Positions 12,593-24,199 of a stretch of DNA of 64,000 nt are shown here, one piece after another. A model generated the notes under the pieces. The model made no database searches and had not been told where the DNA came from. It saw only the letters and a list, made by a program, of their open reading frames with translations. Source of the DNA: Dolomedes plantarius (lineage: Eukaryota; Arthropoda; Arachnida; Araneae; Dolomedidae); NCBI GenBank assembly GCA_907164885.2, contig OU015493.1:121134193-121198192 (forward strand), given 5' to 3'. Both the position numbers and the translations under genes were made by a program. The stretch's first letter is position 1. Every line of letters begins with the position of its first letter.

Positions 12593-13234
12593 GATATTAA
12601 GAGTTTAGTAAAATAAGCCCCAGTTAAGAACTTTTTTTCACTTAATTAAGATATCTGTGCAAAATTTTCCAGCACGTTCATGCTCCATTCTTTCGCTTTG
12701 AAAATAAATTATAACAAAAGTTTAATACTTCCTGAATCTGAAACAGATTACTTAATGGGAGATAAGAATGATACATATTTCAAGTTACGGAGAAACAGAC
12801 AATGTATTAACATCCAAACTGATTTATCTTCCTTTAATGCCGAAAAAATGCATGTAAAAATCATGCTTCTTCACACAGTCGGTACATTCTTCAGATCTCG
12901 AATGCGTACACGGTTGATTACCCATGTCTTGCACGCACCACCTTTTTTTACTCGATGCGTCTGTTAACTATGACGCTTCACGCTGTTGCTAATGACAATA
13001 TTACTGACTTCAGCGTTCACTCCACCTTTCACGATAATTTTCCGTGTCAGGTAAATAAGGCGTATTATTCAGGGCTGTAATGATCCGTAATAACATTGGA
13101 ACTCATCTTCTTCGAGTTATCAATGGCTGTACGCCGATTTTCTCGCCAAATAATTACTTCGTTTAGTAAATAACAACATTGCTATACTACGTTCAATGAA
13201 GAGTTATTTCTCTGTCGGAGAATGAGTAATAAAA
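12593..13234. other. Non-coding stretch
   Basis: No recognisable element. An open frame at 12680-12967 (+) shows no domain. Confidence 0.4.
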
Positions 13235-13496
13235 TTATGTCGCACACTCCTTTCAACAACGTCATATCTCAAAAAATAAGATTTTTCAGGAGAGTGATTT
13301 GAAAGTTTAAAAGTATATTGAAATGTATTGAAAATAAATTTTAATTCTGCTCTCTAGCGGCAAATTATTAAGCAGTGAGATATGACGATCTTTCAGGGAT
13401 ATACTACTCTTTCAGGGCATTCTGAAAACAAGCATAGCTAAAAATCGCCAATTTTTGAGATATGACATTGTTAAAAGGAGTGAGCGATGTGTTATC
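13235..13496. mobile_element. MITE-like inverted repeat
   Basis: The left arm from TTATGTCGCACACTCC through ACGTCATATCTCAAAAA (13235-13280) is mirrored by the reverse complement at about 13448-13496, around a 165-bp centre. There is no coding capacity. Arms of about 45 bp without a transposase fit a small non-autonomous DNA transposon. The superfamily is unknown because the target duplication is unclear. Confidence 0.6.
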
Positions 13497-13740
13497 GCGT
13501 GTTTATAAGAGTATTTCAGCAAACTTTTTATTGTTAGCAACTGTCCGTCTAGAATAATACAACATTGAAAAAAGAAGAACACCTCAAAACTTTTTTAGCC
13601 CCCCCCCCAAAAAAAAAAAAAAATGAGAGAAAAAAGTAAGAAAAATATTATGAACACTTCGTGACCCTCCAGACCAAAACTTAATAATAGCAACAATAAC
13701 TAACTTCAAGCGACTAGTTCAAACTTTCAAGCTGCCCTGA

Positions 13741-13794
13741 TAGCAACATTTCGCCCCCCACCGAGAGTCGTGGCCCCCAGGTTTACAAACGCTG
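13741..13794 (-). mobile_element. hAT-like terminal fragment
   Basis: Read on the minus strand, this begins CAGCGTTTGTAAACCTGGG and continues with GGCCACGACTC and a run of G. That is the layout of many hAT-derived MITE ends (CAGNG start, AAAC, G-run, CGAC). A C-run and A-run near 13590-13622 may be the degraded other side. No 8-bp duplication could be confirmed. Confidence 0.45.
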
Positions 13795-15876
13795 CCTTAC
13801 AATATTGTTCAAAAAAATTTTCGCGCACATGGGTGAAACTCCAGAAGCAGGTATAACGTAATCTGTAACGACAGTATGCAAGAACCGGCCCTAGAACTCT
13901 GTTTTCCTAACCTTGAAGGCATTATAAGGCAGTTGCACGCAGATTATCTCATCTCATCTCAGGCAAACACAAAGAGTAAAATTCTTGTTGTTAAATGAAT
14001 AGATTAATAAAACTTGTAGAGAAACGCATACCAGAGCTCAACGTGTAAAGCGCATGACACCAGTTTTCTGCCCTTCATGCCCTTCGGTGGAGTTGCATGA
14101 AACTGCCTTATTCAACCCATTGACTAACCTGGAGAAGTGAAAAACATTCATTTTCGAGTTTAATTTTTCCTTAACTTATTTATTTTTCTAAGCTCCTGAT
14201 AGATATTGCATCCCCCCCTCCTGTTGCTAACCAGTTTTCTGGTAACCTAACTTTCCTCAAGCTATTTTTCTTGGCGTCATGGTATCATAAATCTTGCACT
14301 GCCCTTATCTGAAACGTGAGAAGAATTAATACCATCGATATGAAAATTAGAAACCACGTCATAGTCTGTTTAAGATTCTAAAAAAAAAAAAATCTATCAT
14401 TTTCTTGATTAAAATATTTCTAAAGTATATTTAATTTACCTTATTTTTAAAAATACTATGAAAAAATAAGTTAACAATGTGTAAGTCCATCCGCTTAATC
14501 GACCTCGTTCCCGTGAAGTGTGCAGCACATGGAATTACACAATCTGTGATTATCAGTACTTTTCTGAGAACTAATTTTGAGGAAAGAGAGAGACACAATA
14601 AAGGCACACTGCTTGGAACTAACAAAATCATTAATGGTGTGAAATTCACTCTCTTTTCCCTGCTAGAAAAAACATAACTGAAATTTAGACTTTAACTCAG
14701 TAACCAAACACTAAAATGATTTACCATGATTTCAACTTGGGAGTTTCGGGTGACTTGGAAAGCTACGTATAATAGACTAGAGACATTTAAAAGAGGTTCA
14801 ACTATATGCGTTATATACGTGATATTATTAGAAAAGATACTCACATCAAATATTGTTTATAACAGTGAACAAGAAGTGTGTTTGCTATCCGAAGCACTTT
14901 CATATCTGACAAAAAAAGTGTAAAATACTTTCCCTTAAAAAAAAAAAGCGTAAATATAATCCTTCATTGATAAGGATTAAACCTTTTTTTAAATCTTTAT
15001 CTATAAAGATGAAAAGAGGCGAAATATGCAAAATGCCGCCTTTTTTTACTATTATGTTCCTGAAAACCTGCTAAAAAAAGTCAGGTCTATTCACTTTAAC
15101 TCCTCCTTTAAAAACGCCAATCATCAATGTCGCGTGTTTGAACGCGTGTGTGTGTGTGCAGTTAGGCTCATATACGAGCTCCTATGGCGGCTCTTTAATA
15201 CTCTGCGTGCTACCGATGTCAATTAAAGATTAATTCTCTACCCTCGAGAGGACATGGCTTCAATATTATGATTGATGATTTCGACAGTTCCTAAAACGCG
15301 CGCGTCTGTGCATCGCCAGCAGCGCTCGATTGTGTAGCTTGGAGGGCCGGAACTGGTCCTGCACCTTTATTAAACAGAAACAAATTATTACAAATAGGGC
15401 CGTTTAGTGAACATGAAGGATCATCACTGGCATCGCGTGATAAAATCTGAAATAGACGCACAATCTTTTTGTTCGACATTTCAGATTTCTCCTTTCTTCG
15501 GGTTGTCGGAAATAGAATGTATCAATATTATTAGGTCAGTCATTTTGCTCTTAGGCTTCCGGCAAACTAATAATAGGCCACTGCACTATCTGCGATCCCT
15601 TGCTCACCCCAAATTCATAAGTCAGGAATTCATAGGAAGAATTTAAATTTGTTTGAGTAATGTCCCAAAAAGGAAGGTTTTTTCTGAGATAATTAAGTAT
15701 TGTTATTCCTCCGTGACATTCATAATTCAAGAATAAGTATTAACTATTCCTTATTTTAAGAAGGGATTTCTCTGTGTTCATCAAATAATACTTTTTGTGA
15801 CCACATTTTTTATTGATTTTATAACTTTAAAATATAGTCATATATATCTCTTCTTTTTTAAATGTTCAGTGAAAAG
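13795..15876. other. Non-coding stretch
   Basis: No gene or recognised element. Several frames of 60-80 codons occur on both strands but match nothing. A short (GT)n lies near 15147-15160 and a CG-rich patch near 15297-15330. Confidence 0.45.
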
Positions 15877-15890
15877 ATATGATGCGACAT

Positions 15891-16235
15891 GTTGTTGTTG
15901 CTTATGCCACTTGACCGACAGCAACATCAGATCAAGTCCTGAAGGCTATGGACGATGAAGGTGCGGCTCCTGTTTTGACTGGCACCACAAGGGTCGGAGT
16001 TTGACTTGGCCAAAGGACCAGTCCCGTAATTTTGACTGAGTCAAGTGACCGAGACCAGAACACTTGACCCCGCACATCCAGAGGTAATTTTAAGAACTTG
16101 GAGGACATTGCAGCCACGACAGATTTTACAGGCACCAGCCGACATAAGTGCACACGGCAGTGGATTTGTCAGCGACGAGCATCGTACCAGTCTGATCACT
16201 AGCCCGCTGCCCTTGCCAACTGGGCCACTGCTCCC
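15891..16235 (-). mobile_element. tRNA-derived SINE, full length, copy 2
   Basis: This minus-strand insertion is flanked by a 14-bp duplication with one mismatch, ATATGATGCGACAT (15877-15890) and ATATGGTGCGACAT (16236-16249). On the minus strand the head reads AGTGGCCCAGTTGGCAAGGG (A-box-like), then GGTACGATGC (B-box-like). The 3' end is a CAACAACAACA tail. The body shares CTCCGACCCTTGTGG and GGAGCCGCAC with the interrupted SINE at 33601-35020. The open frames here are shadows of the SINE, not genes. Confidence 0.8.
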
Positions 16236-16249
16236 ATATGGTGCGACAT

Positions 16250-19076
16250 AGATAGAGACACTATACAACCACGTTAGTGAGTTAGTGTTGTTTCGCTTTG
16301 AATGAATGAGTTTACCAAAAACAGTGGACTCATTTGAAGATCAGAAGTGGACAGAAATTAAAATGTAGGTGAACCCATTTACCTTCTTCAGAATCTTCCG
16401 AAAAAAATATTAGTTTTTGAAAGAATGAAAAATGTTAAATCAAAGCGATACTTTATTTACTGTGTTCTCTTTTACCAAAAATAGCTATTTATATTTTTAG
16501 TTAAAAGTTTTAGATATTTGGTAATACCAAGCAAATACCCCTATAAGCTGAGAGATAATAACAATGAATTTTGAAATGAACCAATCTTTTGCAATAATGA
16601 AACAAATTTAATGGTATTCTATCTAGGAAATCTAAATAAATTATGCACGTAACTCGGAAATTTTATCATAATGAAACTTTGTTTTATTATATATCTAAGG
16701 TACTGTATCTTTAAAAATATGGCTCTACTCTTCACCTTATTTTATTACATTACAAATAAGTAAATTTAGACTTTCAGGATTATGTAATTTATAGCTCTGC
16801 TGCTGTAAAAGAAAGACCCCTCTTAAGTCCCTAGTATGGGTTGCAGAACACTGTTTTGACATACTGTGAAATAACAATACAAAATCAAAAACATAAAAAA
16901 AGAGATAAATACTCTATAAAGAGGGATTGTTCAATGCTCAGAAGGGTGCCAGGGAAACATCCTAAAAAGAATTACCATGCTAAAAGTACCAAATAAAATT
17001 TCTAACAATTACTTTGACCAAAAACTAAATTCCAGGCTGACGTCACGGAAAGCCAGTGACCTGACCGGTAGCTTAATGGTCCGTAGAATTCAAAGGGAAA
17101 GCTCTGGTATGCAGGATGCAGTCCAAGCAAACGAAAAGAAAAGAGCTATTTTAACACCTGCAATAGACATTTCATAGAAATTTCAAACAAAAAAAAAAGC
17201 AAAAATAAATCGAATATATTTCTATATTAAGTAAAATAGAAGAATTTATATTCTTAAAAATTGCAAATAAGATCACAGAGGCTCTGTTTTGAGAGTGTCC
17301 CGCTACAGAAGGAAAATATTATCTCCTTCATAGGGTAAAACATATTTTGAATTTGAAAATATCCCAACTTCAGTATTATAGTCAAGTGTTTTTAAATCAA
17401 CAGTTTTATTGTAATGATTGCCTATCAGGAGCGAATATCGAACTCGCTTGTCAAACCTCAAGGCCAGCACTAAACTGTCCCGGCGAAGTGTTACTAGTGA
17501 AGATTTTCCCTCATAATATAATCTTAATAAAAATAATATCATATTACACCCAGCAATCTCGAATCATATAACTTACATACAATCATTTATTATTCACACA
17601 TAAACATCCCAATTAGTACTTAAACATGCTTCATCTTTTGACGAGGCTTGTTTACGTATTATAAAAGCAATATCAATCGAATTCTACAATGAAATGTTTG
17701 GGATTTGCCTACTGAGGCCTTCCTTTATATCCTTCCTTTATTCTGTCTTTATTGTGTGAGCAACAAATTTGCACATGCAGCTGAAATTTCAACCATTTAT
17801 ATTTGCTATGATAAACAACAAATCTACTAAATTTCAGGTCGATCCACATCGACCGACACACACACACACATATATATTTTTTCTGTATGGATATAAAGAA
17901 AATAAGCCAAATCAGGTTGAGAACTTAACAGAAAGCTCAACAAATTTAGAATCCCAATTCAATTTTCATAATTTTTATTATACTCTTTTGAATATAATTG
18001 TTTAAAATAAGAGTTCATGCTTTTAACAAACCCTTCCCGAAATTTAAATATTTACTCAGTCATATGGCAAGCACGCACAGTATTATTGTCTTTCGAGTTC
18101 ATTATACTGTACCTAAAGGCCACCACTGATGAAGAGGTATTAATTTGTCACAATGCAAAGTATAATTTATTTCAGTGTCAAACCCGCTGTGCCGAAGGAT
18201 TGTCCCCGGGCTCTATCTTAATTCTACGACCAGTCGCAATCACGTGGATGAAATAAAATAAAACTGACATTTCTAATTCCTTTCGGAATGTTTTCGGCAC
18301 ATGGCTGTTTTGACTGATTACTGGTTCAAACTCGAACTGTAAGCCGCTCTGTTTTTATCGCATCCATCAGTGTGCAGCACACCTTTAGCTGGTCGTAAAA
18401 TAAACAGGAAGTTCGTAGGTCTCGTGATTCCAACTCGAAATAAAATAAAATTTTTGGTGACTCAGATGGTTACAGTTATCTAAATAGCTATGCGCATTTT
18501 CCCACCTTTCACGATATTCCAAATTAAATATCAATTATCAATCACAGTGTATCGGATAAATAAGAAAAACAAATACTATCCCATGGTTTAGGATTAAAAA
18601 CCTTAGTAAAATTAACCTTAGTAAACCTTAAGTAAAAAATGTAAAAATTCTTCATTAAACTTCAGGCTCTCAGAGCATTTTTTCACGATAACATAATTTC
18701 AGTGGTAATTAATTTCAAAATTAGGTGTGTTCTGTAATGTTAAAATTCTTAATGGTTTGAACGTACTATCCCTTGGATTAATAGTTGACACTAAAATTAC
18801 GTGGAATCTTAACATCCTATAAGCGAGCCACATATGAAATTTTAGACGTCGGTATTACTAATTTGTGTAAGTACATTAATTTGTGTTAATATTTACTACC
18901 GCGAAATCATCAAATTTTCTATAATTGTAACACACACAACAACATAAATATTTACAACATCATTCTAGTTTAGAATCGTTTGTAATCGTGTCCATTACGA
19001 CCAATTTTTGTATTTTGTTTTTTGTCACTCGGCCTTTCTTTTAATCTTTTAATACACACTCATACATATCTGTATA
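16250..19076. other. Non-coding stretch
   Basis: AT-rich, with no gene recognised. On the minus strand, 17484-17425 has faint tRNA-like boxes but does not fold into a convincing tRNA. A short (CA)n(TA)n lies near 17860-17878. Confidence 0.4.
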
Positions 19077-19172
19077 CTAGCTAAATACCCGTGCTTCGCT
19101 ACGGAGTACATTCAAATTAAATACAACGGTCAATGTATGCAATTAATGCCAATATATATATATATATATATA

Positions 19173-20386
19173 CACTGAAATGCCACTGAATTAGGGATAC
19201 CTACCTAGTAACGAGTTGGGCCTCCTCTGGCCTTGATAACGGCTGCCACACGACGAGGCATAGATTCAACAAGTTTCTGGAAACGTTCCACGGGAATGGC
19301 TTGCCAAATATTGGCTAGAGCTGTCCATAATTCAGTAAGGTTCTTTGGTGCTGTGTGATGGCCTTTCACGCCTTGTTCCAAAACATCCCAAAGATGCTCA
19401 ATAGGATTTAAGTCTGGGCTTCTAGGTGGCCAATTCATGACAGAGAAGTTAGAGGAATGCTCATCCAACCAGCCAGTAGCCAACCGGGACTTGTGAGAGG
19501 TACAGTTGTCTTGCTGGAAAACTCCATTACCGTGCGGATAACAGAACAGCATAAACGGATGGAGGTGATCACCCAGCAACTCTACGTACCGAATTGCATT
19601 TAGGGAAGTTGGTACACGCACCAAAGATCCACAACTGTGCCACGAAAAAACACCCCAGACCATGATTGAGCCACCATGCCCTTGTACAGTTCCAGCCAGA
19701 CATGTAGGATCCATGGCTTCATGAGCCATATTCTCAGCCTCCCGTCGGCTTTAAGTAGTCGGAATCGAGACTCATCAGTCCATGCTACTCGTTTCCAGTC
19801 CTCTACACTCCAGTCTTTGTGCTCTCTTGCCCAGGCAAGACGTGCAGCCCGATGGCGAGTATAGAGCAATGGTACTCTCGTAGGTCGACGGCTCCCGAAA
19901 CCCATACGGTGAAGCGAGTGTTGCACAGTCCGTTTACTGACTGTACAACTGGCACCGCCATTAAACTGGGTGGTAATTTGAGCTAATGTTTGGCTTCGCT
20001 GGCTACGTACAATACGCCTGAGCCGTCTCTCACCACGCACTGCCAAGGCTAATTGTCCTTTGCAGTTTGCCCGATCGCTAGTTTTTTTTTCCACCATCCA
20101 TGTATTCTTGGTATACTCTTGACACTGTCGACCTTGAAAATCCTAGCTGTCTGACGATTTCGGAAATTGAATGGCCCATGCGTCGCGCACCTATGATTTG
20201 TCCGCGATCGAAGGCGTCTAAATCGGGCAGTTTACCCATACTGGCAATTCCAACAACTAATTCAGAACAACCACAGTACGCGCTATATATGCAGTTACCA
20301 CAGTGCCCTCACTTGCGCATACATGATGTGCAGCGCTACACAATTTGCATAGGCTTTGCTATCCCTTATTCAATGGCACTTCAGTG
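19173..20386 (-). mobile_element. Tc1-like element, family B, copy 1
   Basis: Ends are CACTGAAATGCCACTGAATT (left) and its imperfect inverse AATGGCACTTCAGTG (right), each flanked by TA of a (TA)n tract. The length is 1,214 bp. The interior is a broken minus-strand transposase. A second copy lies at 37186-38402. The two copies are highly similar by eye, so the family moved relatively recently. Confidence 0.85.
19205..20239 (-). pseudogene. Tc1-like transposase pseudogene, family B copy 1
   Basis: The likely start is ATG at 20239-20237, giving MGKLPDLDAFDRGQIIGARR, the usual N-terminal paired-like helix-turn-helix of Tc1 transposases. The catalytic core includes VAWTDESRFRLL (first D), VFQQDNCTSHKS (second D) and PPRSPDLNPIEHLWD (third acidic position, E). 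The C-terminus MPRRVAAVIKARGGPTRY ends at 19205. The N-terminal, middle and C-terminal thirds are in different frames: there is a break near 20098, and another near 19730-19735 where a few bases that copy 2 retains are missing. All three catalytic residues are present, so the lesions are frame breaks rather than active-site changes. The gene fills the element, with no other cargo. Confidence 0.85.
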
Positions 20387-21091
20387 TATATATATATTTA
20401 TAAAAAAATCGTAACAGATATTTTTATAGACAAAATAACGTAGAAGAAAATATTCAAATTAAATACAACGGTCAATGTATGCAATTAATTTGTATGTTTA
20501 ATATCTGTAAAACATACTAATTTGAATTAAATTCTTTAAAAACTTCCATCTCAATTTGTCTAGTGGTTAAATTTTATCTTTTACCATATTTTAATATTTT
20601 TTTGGCAATTTATTTCGGTGTTACGCACATGACGCAAAATTAATTTAAAGTATCACAAAAAGAAAAGAAACCCCGTGATCAGCATTTAATAAATTAAATT
20701 CTAAAAATTAATCTTTAAAAATTCACCAAAAATCAGAAAATGGAGGTAAAGATTCGAAAAAGATTTAATTTTAAAGAAATATTTATGATCTTTTGTGATA
20801 TAAATTTTATAACCCTCAGATTATTATTTTAAATGTAAACTTTAAAGAATGTTACAAAAACAGCTTAAAAATTGAATTTTAAAAAATCTAAGAAGAATTT
20901 TTCAAAATTCTTTCTTAGTGCACCCATACACTATAAGAACAATCGCCATGCAAAATTTCAGCCCTTTAGGTCCAGCAGTTTGATCTGTACGTTATCTGTC
21001 AGTCAATCAGTCAATCAGCTACGGAACTGTTTTTATATATATAAATCTATGACATATATATTTCCTCAATTTCTTTCAGTTTCCAGTTTAA

Positions 21092-22224
21092 CCCTTCAGC
21101 GGGTTCGCCATTTTTTGTAACACCACCAGGCGCGCGTTGCATAAAGTGCAACGTCTCTTTAAAACTTAATTATTGCTTTTGTAATTAACATTTTTTTTTC
21201 AAATTCGAAATAATAATTCTGCGTTTTATGACAAGATATAAAATGTTGATAATATTGAGGATTTTGCAATGCGCCTTGCAGGAAAAACTATTACATTGAT
21301 CACACTTTATCGTGGTAGTTACATTATTTAGCCGTCCGCGTATATATTACACTTTCCTCTTTTTTTTGCCGACACCTCTCGTTCTGCTTCTTGGGAACTT
21401 TCCACTTTATATTTTAGTAAGAATTCAGTTATGTCTGGAGGAAGAGATAGAATATTTGCCCGGGTCTTCAAGTGGCTTTCGAGAAGTTCTAAAGCCAAAG
21501 AATGCAGATACAATCGCCTTATTTCAAAACTGTCCGGTTTGTTGGATCTGAGGTCAGCTTGTGAATTGATTCCTATTATGTCCAAAAACCTAAAAAACAA
21601 CGAGAGAGTCCATCTTCGGGATATGCGGGATACTGTGTAATAGCTGCACATTGATCCACTACATCAACTCCTGCTTTTGTCGCATTGTAATCCAGTATAA
21701 TCGCTGGTTTACCAGAATCGTCATCCACTGTTGCATAATCATGCATTGTCGACAAAAGTATGACTCCCTTATTTTTTTTCGTAGCATATGAACATAGTGT
21801 TCCCATGCTACGAAAAGTAAAATTACTTTTAACACCGGGAAAAAAATTATTAATAATTATTTAGTATTTAAAACTTAATCAGGACATTTATTTGATTAGC
21901 CTTTTTAAATTTACAATCATAGAAAAGCAACTTTGTAAATGCTTAGCATTATTTTAGCGAAATAACCAAAAATAAAATAAGGAATATTTTCTTGCGTGAC
22001 CAGGCGCACTGTGCACAGAGTGCAACAAATAGAAGTATCCTCAGTTGGAATCACGGTTAAAAATGAATAGAAAAGAATACAAAGGTCAGAAAAACAGACC
22101 TGCATTAGAAAGGGTGTAGCTATAAATAGAAACTTTTTAGAACATCCAAACCTAACATGTAAAAACAAACCATTCAAAATTATGAAAATGTTGCACTTTA
22201 TACACTGGCGCGCCTGCTGAAGAG
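21092..22224 (-). mobile_element. piggyBac-family element, internally deleted
   Basis: The left end CCCTTCAGCGGG and the right end, which reads CTCTTCAGCAGG on the minus strand, are inverted relatives. Each is directly flanked by TTAA (21088-21091 and 22225-22228), the piggyBac target. A subterminal CATAAAGTGCAAC motif recurs inverted near the right end (22192-22204). At 1.13 kb it is much shorter than autonomous piggyBac elements (about 2.4 kb or more), and only the C-terminal part of the transposase remains. Confidence 0.8.
21328..21806 (-). pseudogene. piggyBac transposase C-terminal fragment
   Basis: From 21806 the minus strand reads VILLSTMHDYATVDDDSGKP, then YNATKAGVDVVDQ, typical of the piggyBac DDE domain just before its last catalytic aspartate (GVDVVDQ). 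A +1/-1 frame change near 21640 leads into SRISRRWTLSLFFRFLDI and LALELLESHLKTRA, the downstream helices. The frame ends at 21328 before a clear Cys-rich domain. The N-terminal domain and first catalytic residues are missing. Family membership is confident and activity is excluded. Confidence 0.8.
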
Positions 22225-22228
22225 TTAA

Positions 22229-23724
22229 TTACCTTCATTTTATTTCAATCCGATTTTAGTTTTGCAGGAAAGCCCTGTTTCTGATTAAGTCGTTTTTGCA
22301 CCCAAATTAGTGTTTTCTTGGAGAAAAGTATAAATAACTATTTGTAAACCCAGTACTGCGTCATGTATATTTTTCTCGACTTCGCAATTATGTGAAATTA
22401 TTTTCAGATTATTTCTCGAGAGGTTTGAACTCTAAATGACACTCTAGTAGAAGCTAGATAACAGCATGTGCCATCCTAATTTAAAAGTAACGTAACTAAA
22501 ATACTGAACGCGAATATCATTGTCTTTAAAGAACTTCCCATGTTCCTAGTGGTATAGGATGTAGATATTCCAAGTACTTAAGTGGTGTCAATATTCATGA
22601 CACTGTATATTCTTATCATCTTAACGCTTATTTATTGTGCTCTATCCCCAAATTTCCTAAAGGCGGTGCAGTTACTCCAGTTCTTCAGACATCGGAGTAA
22701 GGCCTGCCATTAGAAACCTAGTTTCTGAAATCAGATACGCCGTGAAGTATCTTACTTTCCATATTTTCTTTATGAATGAAAACAGTTTAAAGCAATTTGC
22801 GATTTAAGTAGGGTATCTGAAATGAGCTTTAACCAGAAAGTTTGAAGTAAAATCATGCAGTTCGACAGGCATGGTTACGTTGATAAACACTACCGGATGC
22901 AGCTTACGTTTCAGTAAGCCAGCAAATGAGCATGTATTTCCAGTCAGTCAGATGATAGGGCTATTATACCAATTCGTACAAATTGCTTTTCAAGTTTATC
23001 AAAGCAAGTTTTCTTTTGCTGTTTAACTGTTTTACTACACTGTTTTAAAGGTGATATTTTTCACGATGGACCGCAACTGAGATTTTATACTCCCTCTATA
23101 GTAGAAAATACGTCGGAAAGGCTTGAAACAATATTTTTTCATCAAGTTTACGAGGAAATAAGTCATAATATGAAAAACCTCTACTGATGCTTATTCTGTA
23201 AAAATGTGTACACGAATTCAAATTTTCAAATAAATTTTGAAAATAAATGGTTTTTCTCATATTGGCTAATTATTTGATCAGCTAGTTATTTGATAGCTAA
23301 TCAAATAATTAACCAAGGCTAGCATATTTCAGAGATATCGCAACAGAGATCATTAACAGAGATATCGCAGATTTAACACTATGATAGATGTCGAACCAAC
23401 TTCTCACCGTGATTTTAGAGAATGGATGTAGCACTAATTACGAGAACTGTTATTTCTAATGGCAATGGATGTAAAAAATAACAAAAAAAAAGCAAACAGC
23501 AGAGAAAAATATATAAATGCCATTACCGCAATAGGCTTTTCGCATTCCAGTATCGCTCCACCAGGGAAACTCCCAAAAGTGAAGAATGTGTTAGCTGTAC
23601 AGGAAAATAGCAACGGTTGTTCATGTAATGACTTCGATCACGCCGAAAATGTGTAAAGCCGTCTCTGGTCCCTTAACGTGCAAAATCTACGATCGAATGA
23701 AGAAACTTCGCTGAATTATAACTA

Positions 23725-23812
<88 letters not shown>

Positions 23813-24012
23813 TACTATATATCACAAGTATCATTTGTTAAATAGTTTTTCTACCATGGTCATCTTATATTATTAAAAATGATGAGGATATATGGTTTAT
23901 AGTATACAGTTTGTTATATATTATTTATAATGTATAAGATGGGGTTAATACCATTATATACCATATGTTATATTATAGATCAATCCATTTAAAACTATGT
24001 GTATAAGAGTAT
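22229..24012. other. Non-coding stretch with one microsatellite
   Basis: No gene or element is recognised. A hairpin-forming stretch with ATTTGAT and ATCAAAT arms lies at about 23262-23312. The (CA)n(TA)n tract is listed separately. Confidence 0.4.
23725..23810. repeat. Compound microsatellite (AC)n(AT)n
   Basis: Roughly 21 AC units pass directly into about 22 AT units, with almost no interruptions. Confidence 0.95.
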
Positions 24013-24199
24013 GGGCCTGTTCACATAAGAGTCCGTTGCATTGCGTTAAGGAAAAGATGACGTTGAGACGAAAATAAACCAATCATAGGCCTCCAAACGA
24101 TTAGCAATGAAATTTTTTAACACCTATGATTGGTTTATTTTCGTCTCAACGTCATCTTTTCCTTAACGTTACGCAACGGACTCCTATGTGAACAGGCCC
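24013..24199. mobile_element. Fold-back MITE with 79-bp arms
   Basis: Two near-perfect inverted arms, 24013-24092 and 24121-24199, start GGGCCTGTTCACATAAGAG and leave a loop of only about 28 bp. There is no coding capacity. The GGGCCTGTTCACA terminus resembles PIF/Harbinger-type MITE ends. Flanks read TAT on the left and TTA on the right, so a TA or 3-bp TWA duplication is possible but not proven. High arm identity suggests youth or gene-conversion-like maintenance. Confidence 0.75.

Larger units (their letters stand above)
19077..21052 (-). mobile_element. Helitron-like non-autonomous repeat, copy 1, with nested Tc1
   Basis: Read on the minus strand, the 3' terminus is a hairpin (CCGTAGCGAAGCACGG) followed about 10 nt later by CTAG and a flanking T, the canonical Helitron 3' layout. 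The 5' part carries CAGTTCCGTAGCTG, a TGAT/TGAC repeat, and ATTTTGCATGGCG. The same modules in the same order occur at 32518-33310 and 62985-63730. No Rep/helicase coding is present, so it is non-autonomous. The Tc1-like element at 19173-20386 sits in its internal (TA)n tract. The 5' boundary is approximate. Confidence 0.65.

Noticed and set aside
15932..16268. Three overlapping open frames on both strands
   Set aside because: They lie within the minus-strand SINE and follow its GC-richer composition.
17425..17484. tRNA-like sequence on the minus strand with B-box-like GAGTTCGATATTC
   Set aside because: No cloverleaf with paired acceptor stem could be drawn, and no SINE body or tail follows; at most an old SINE head.
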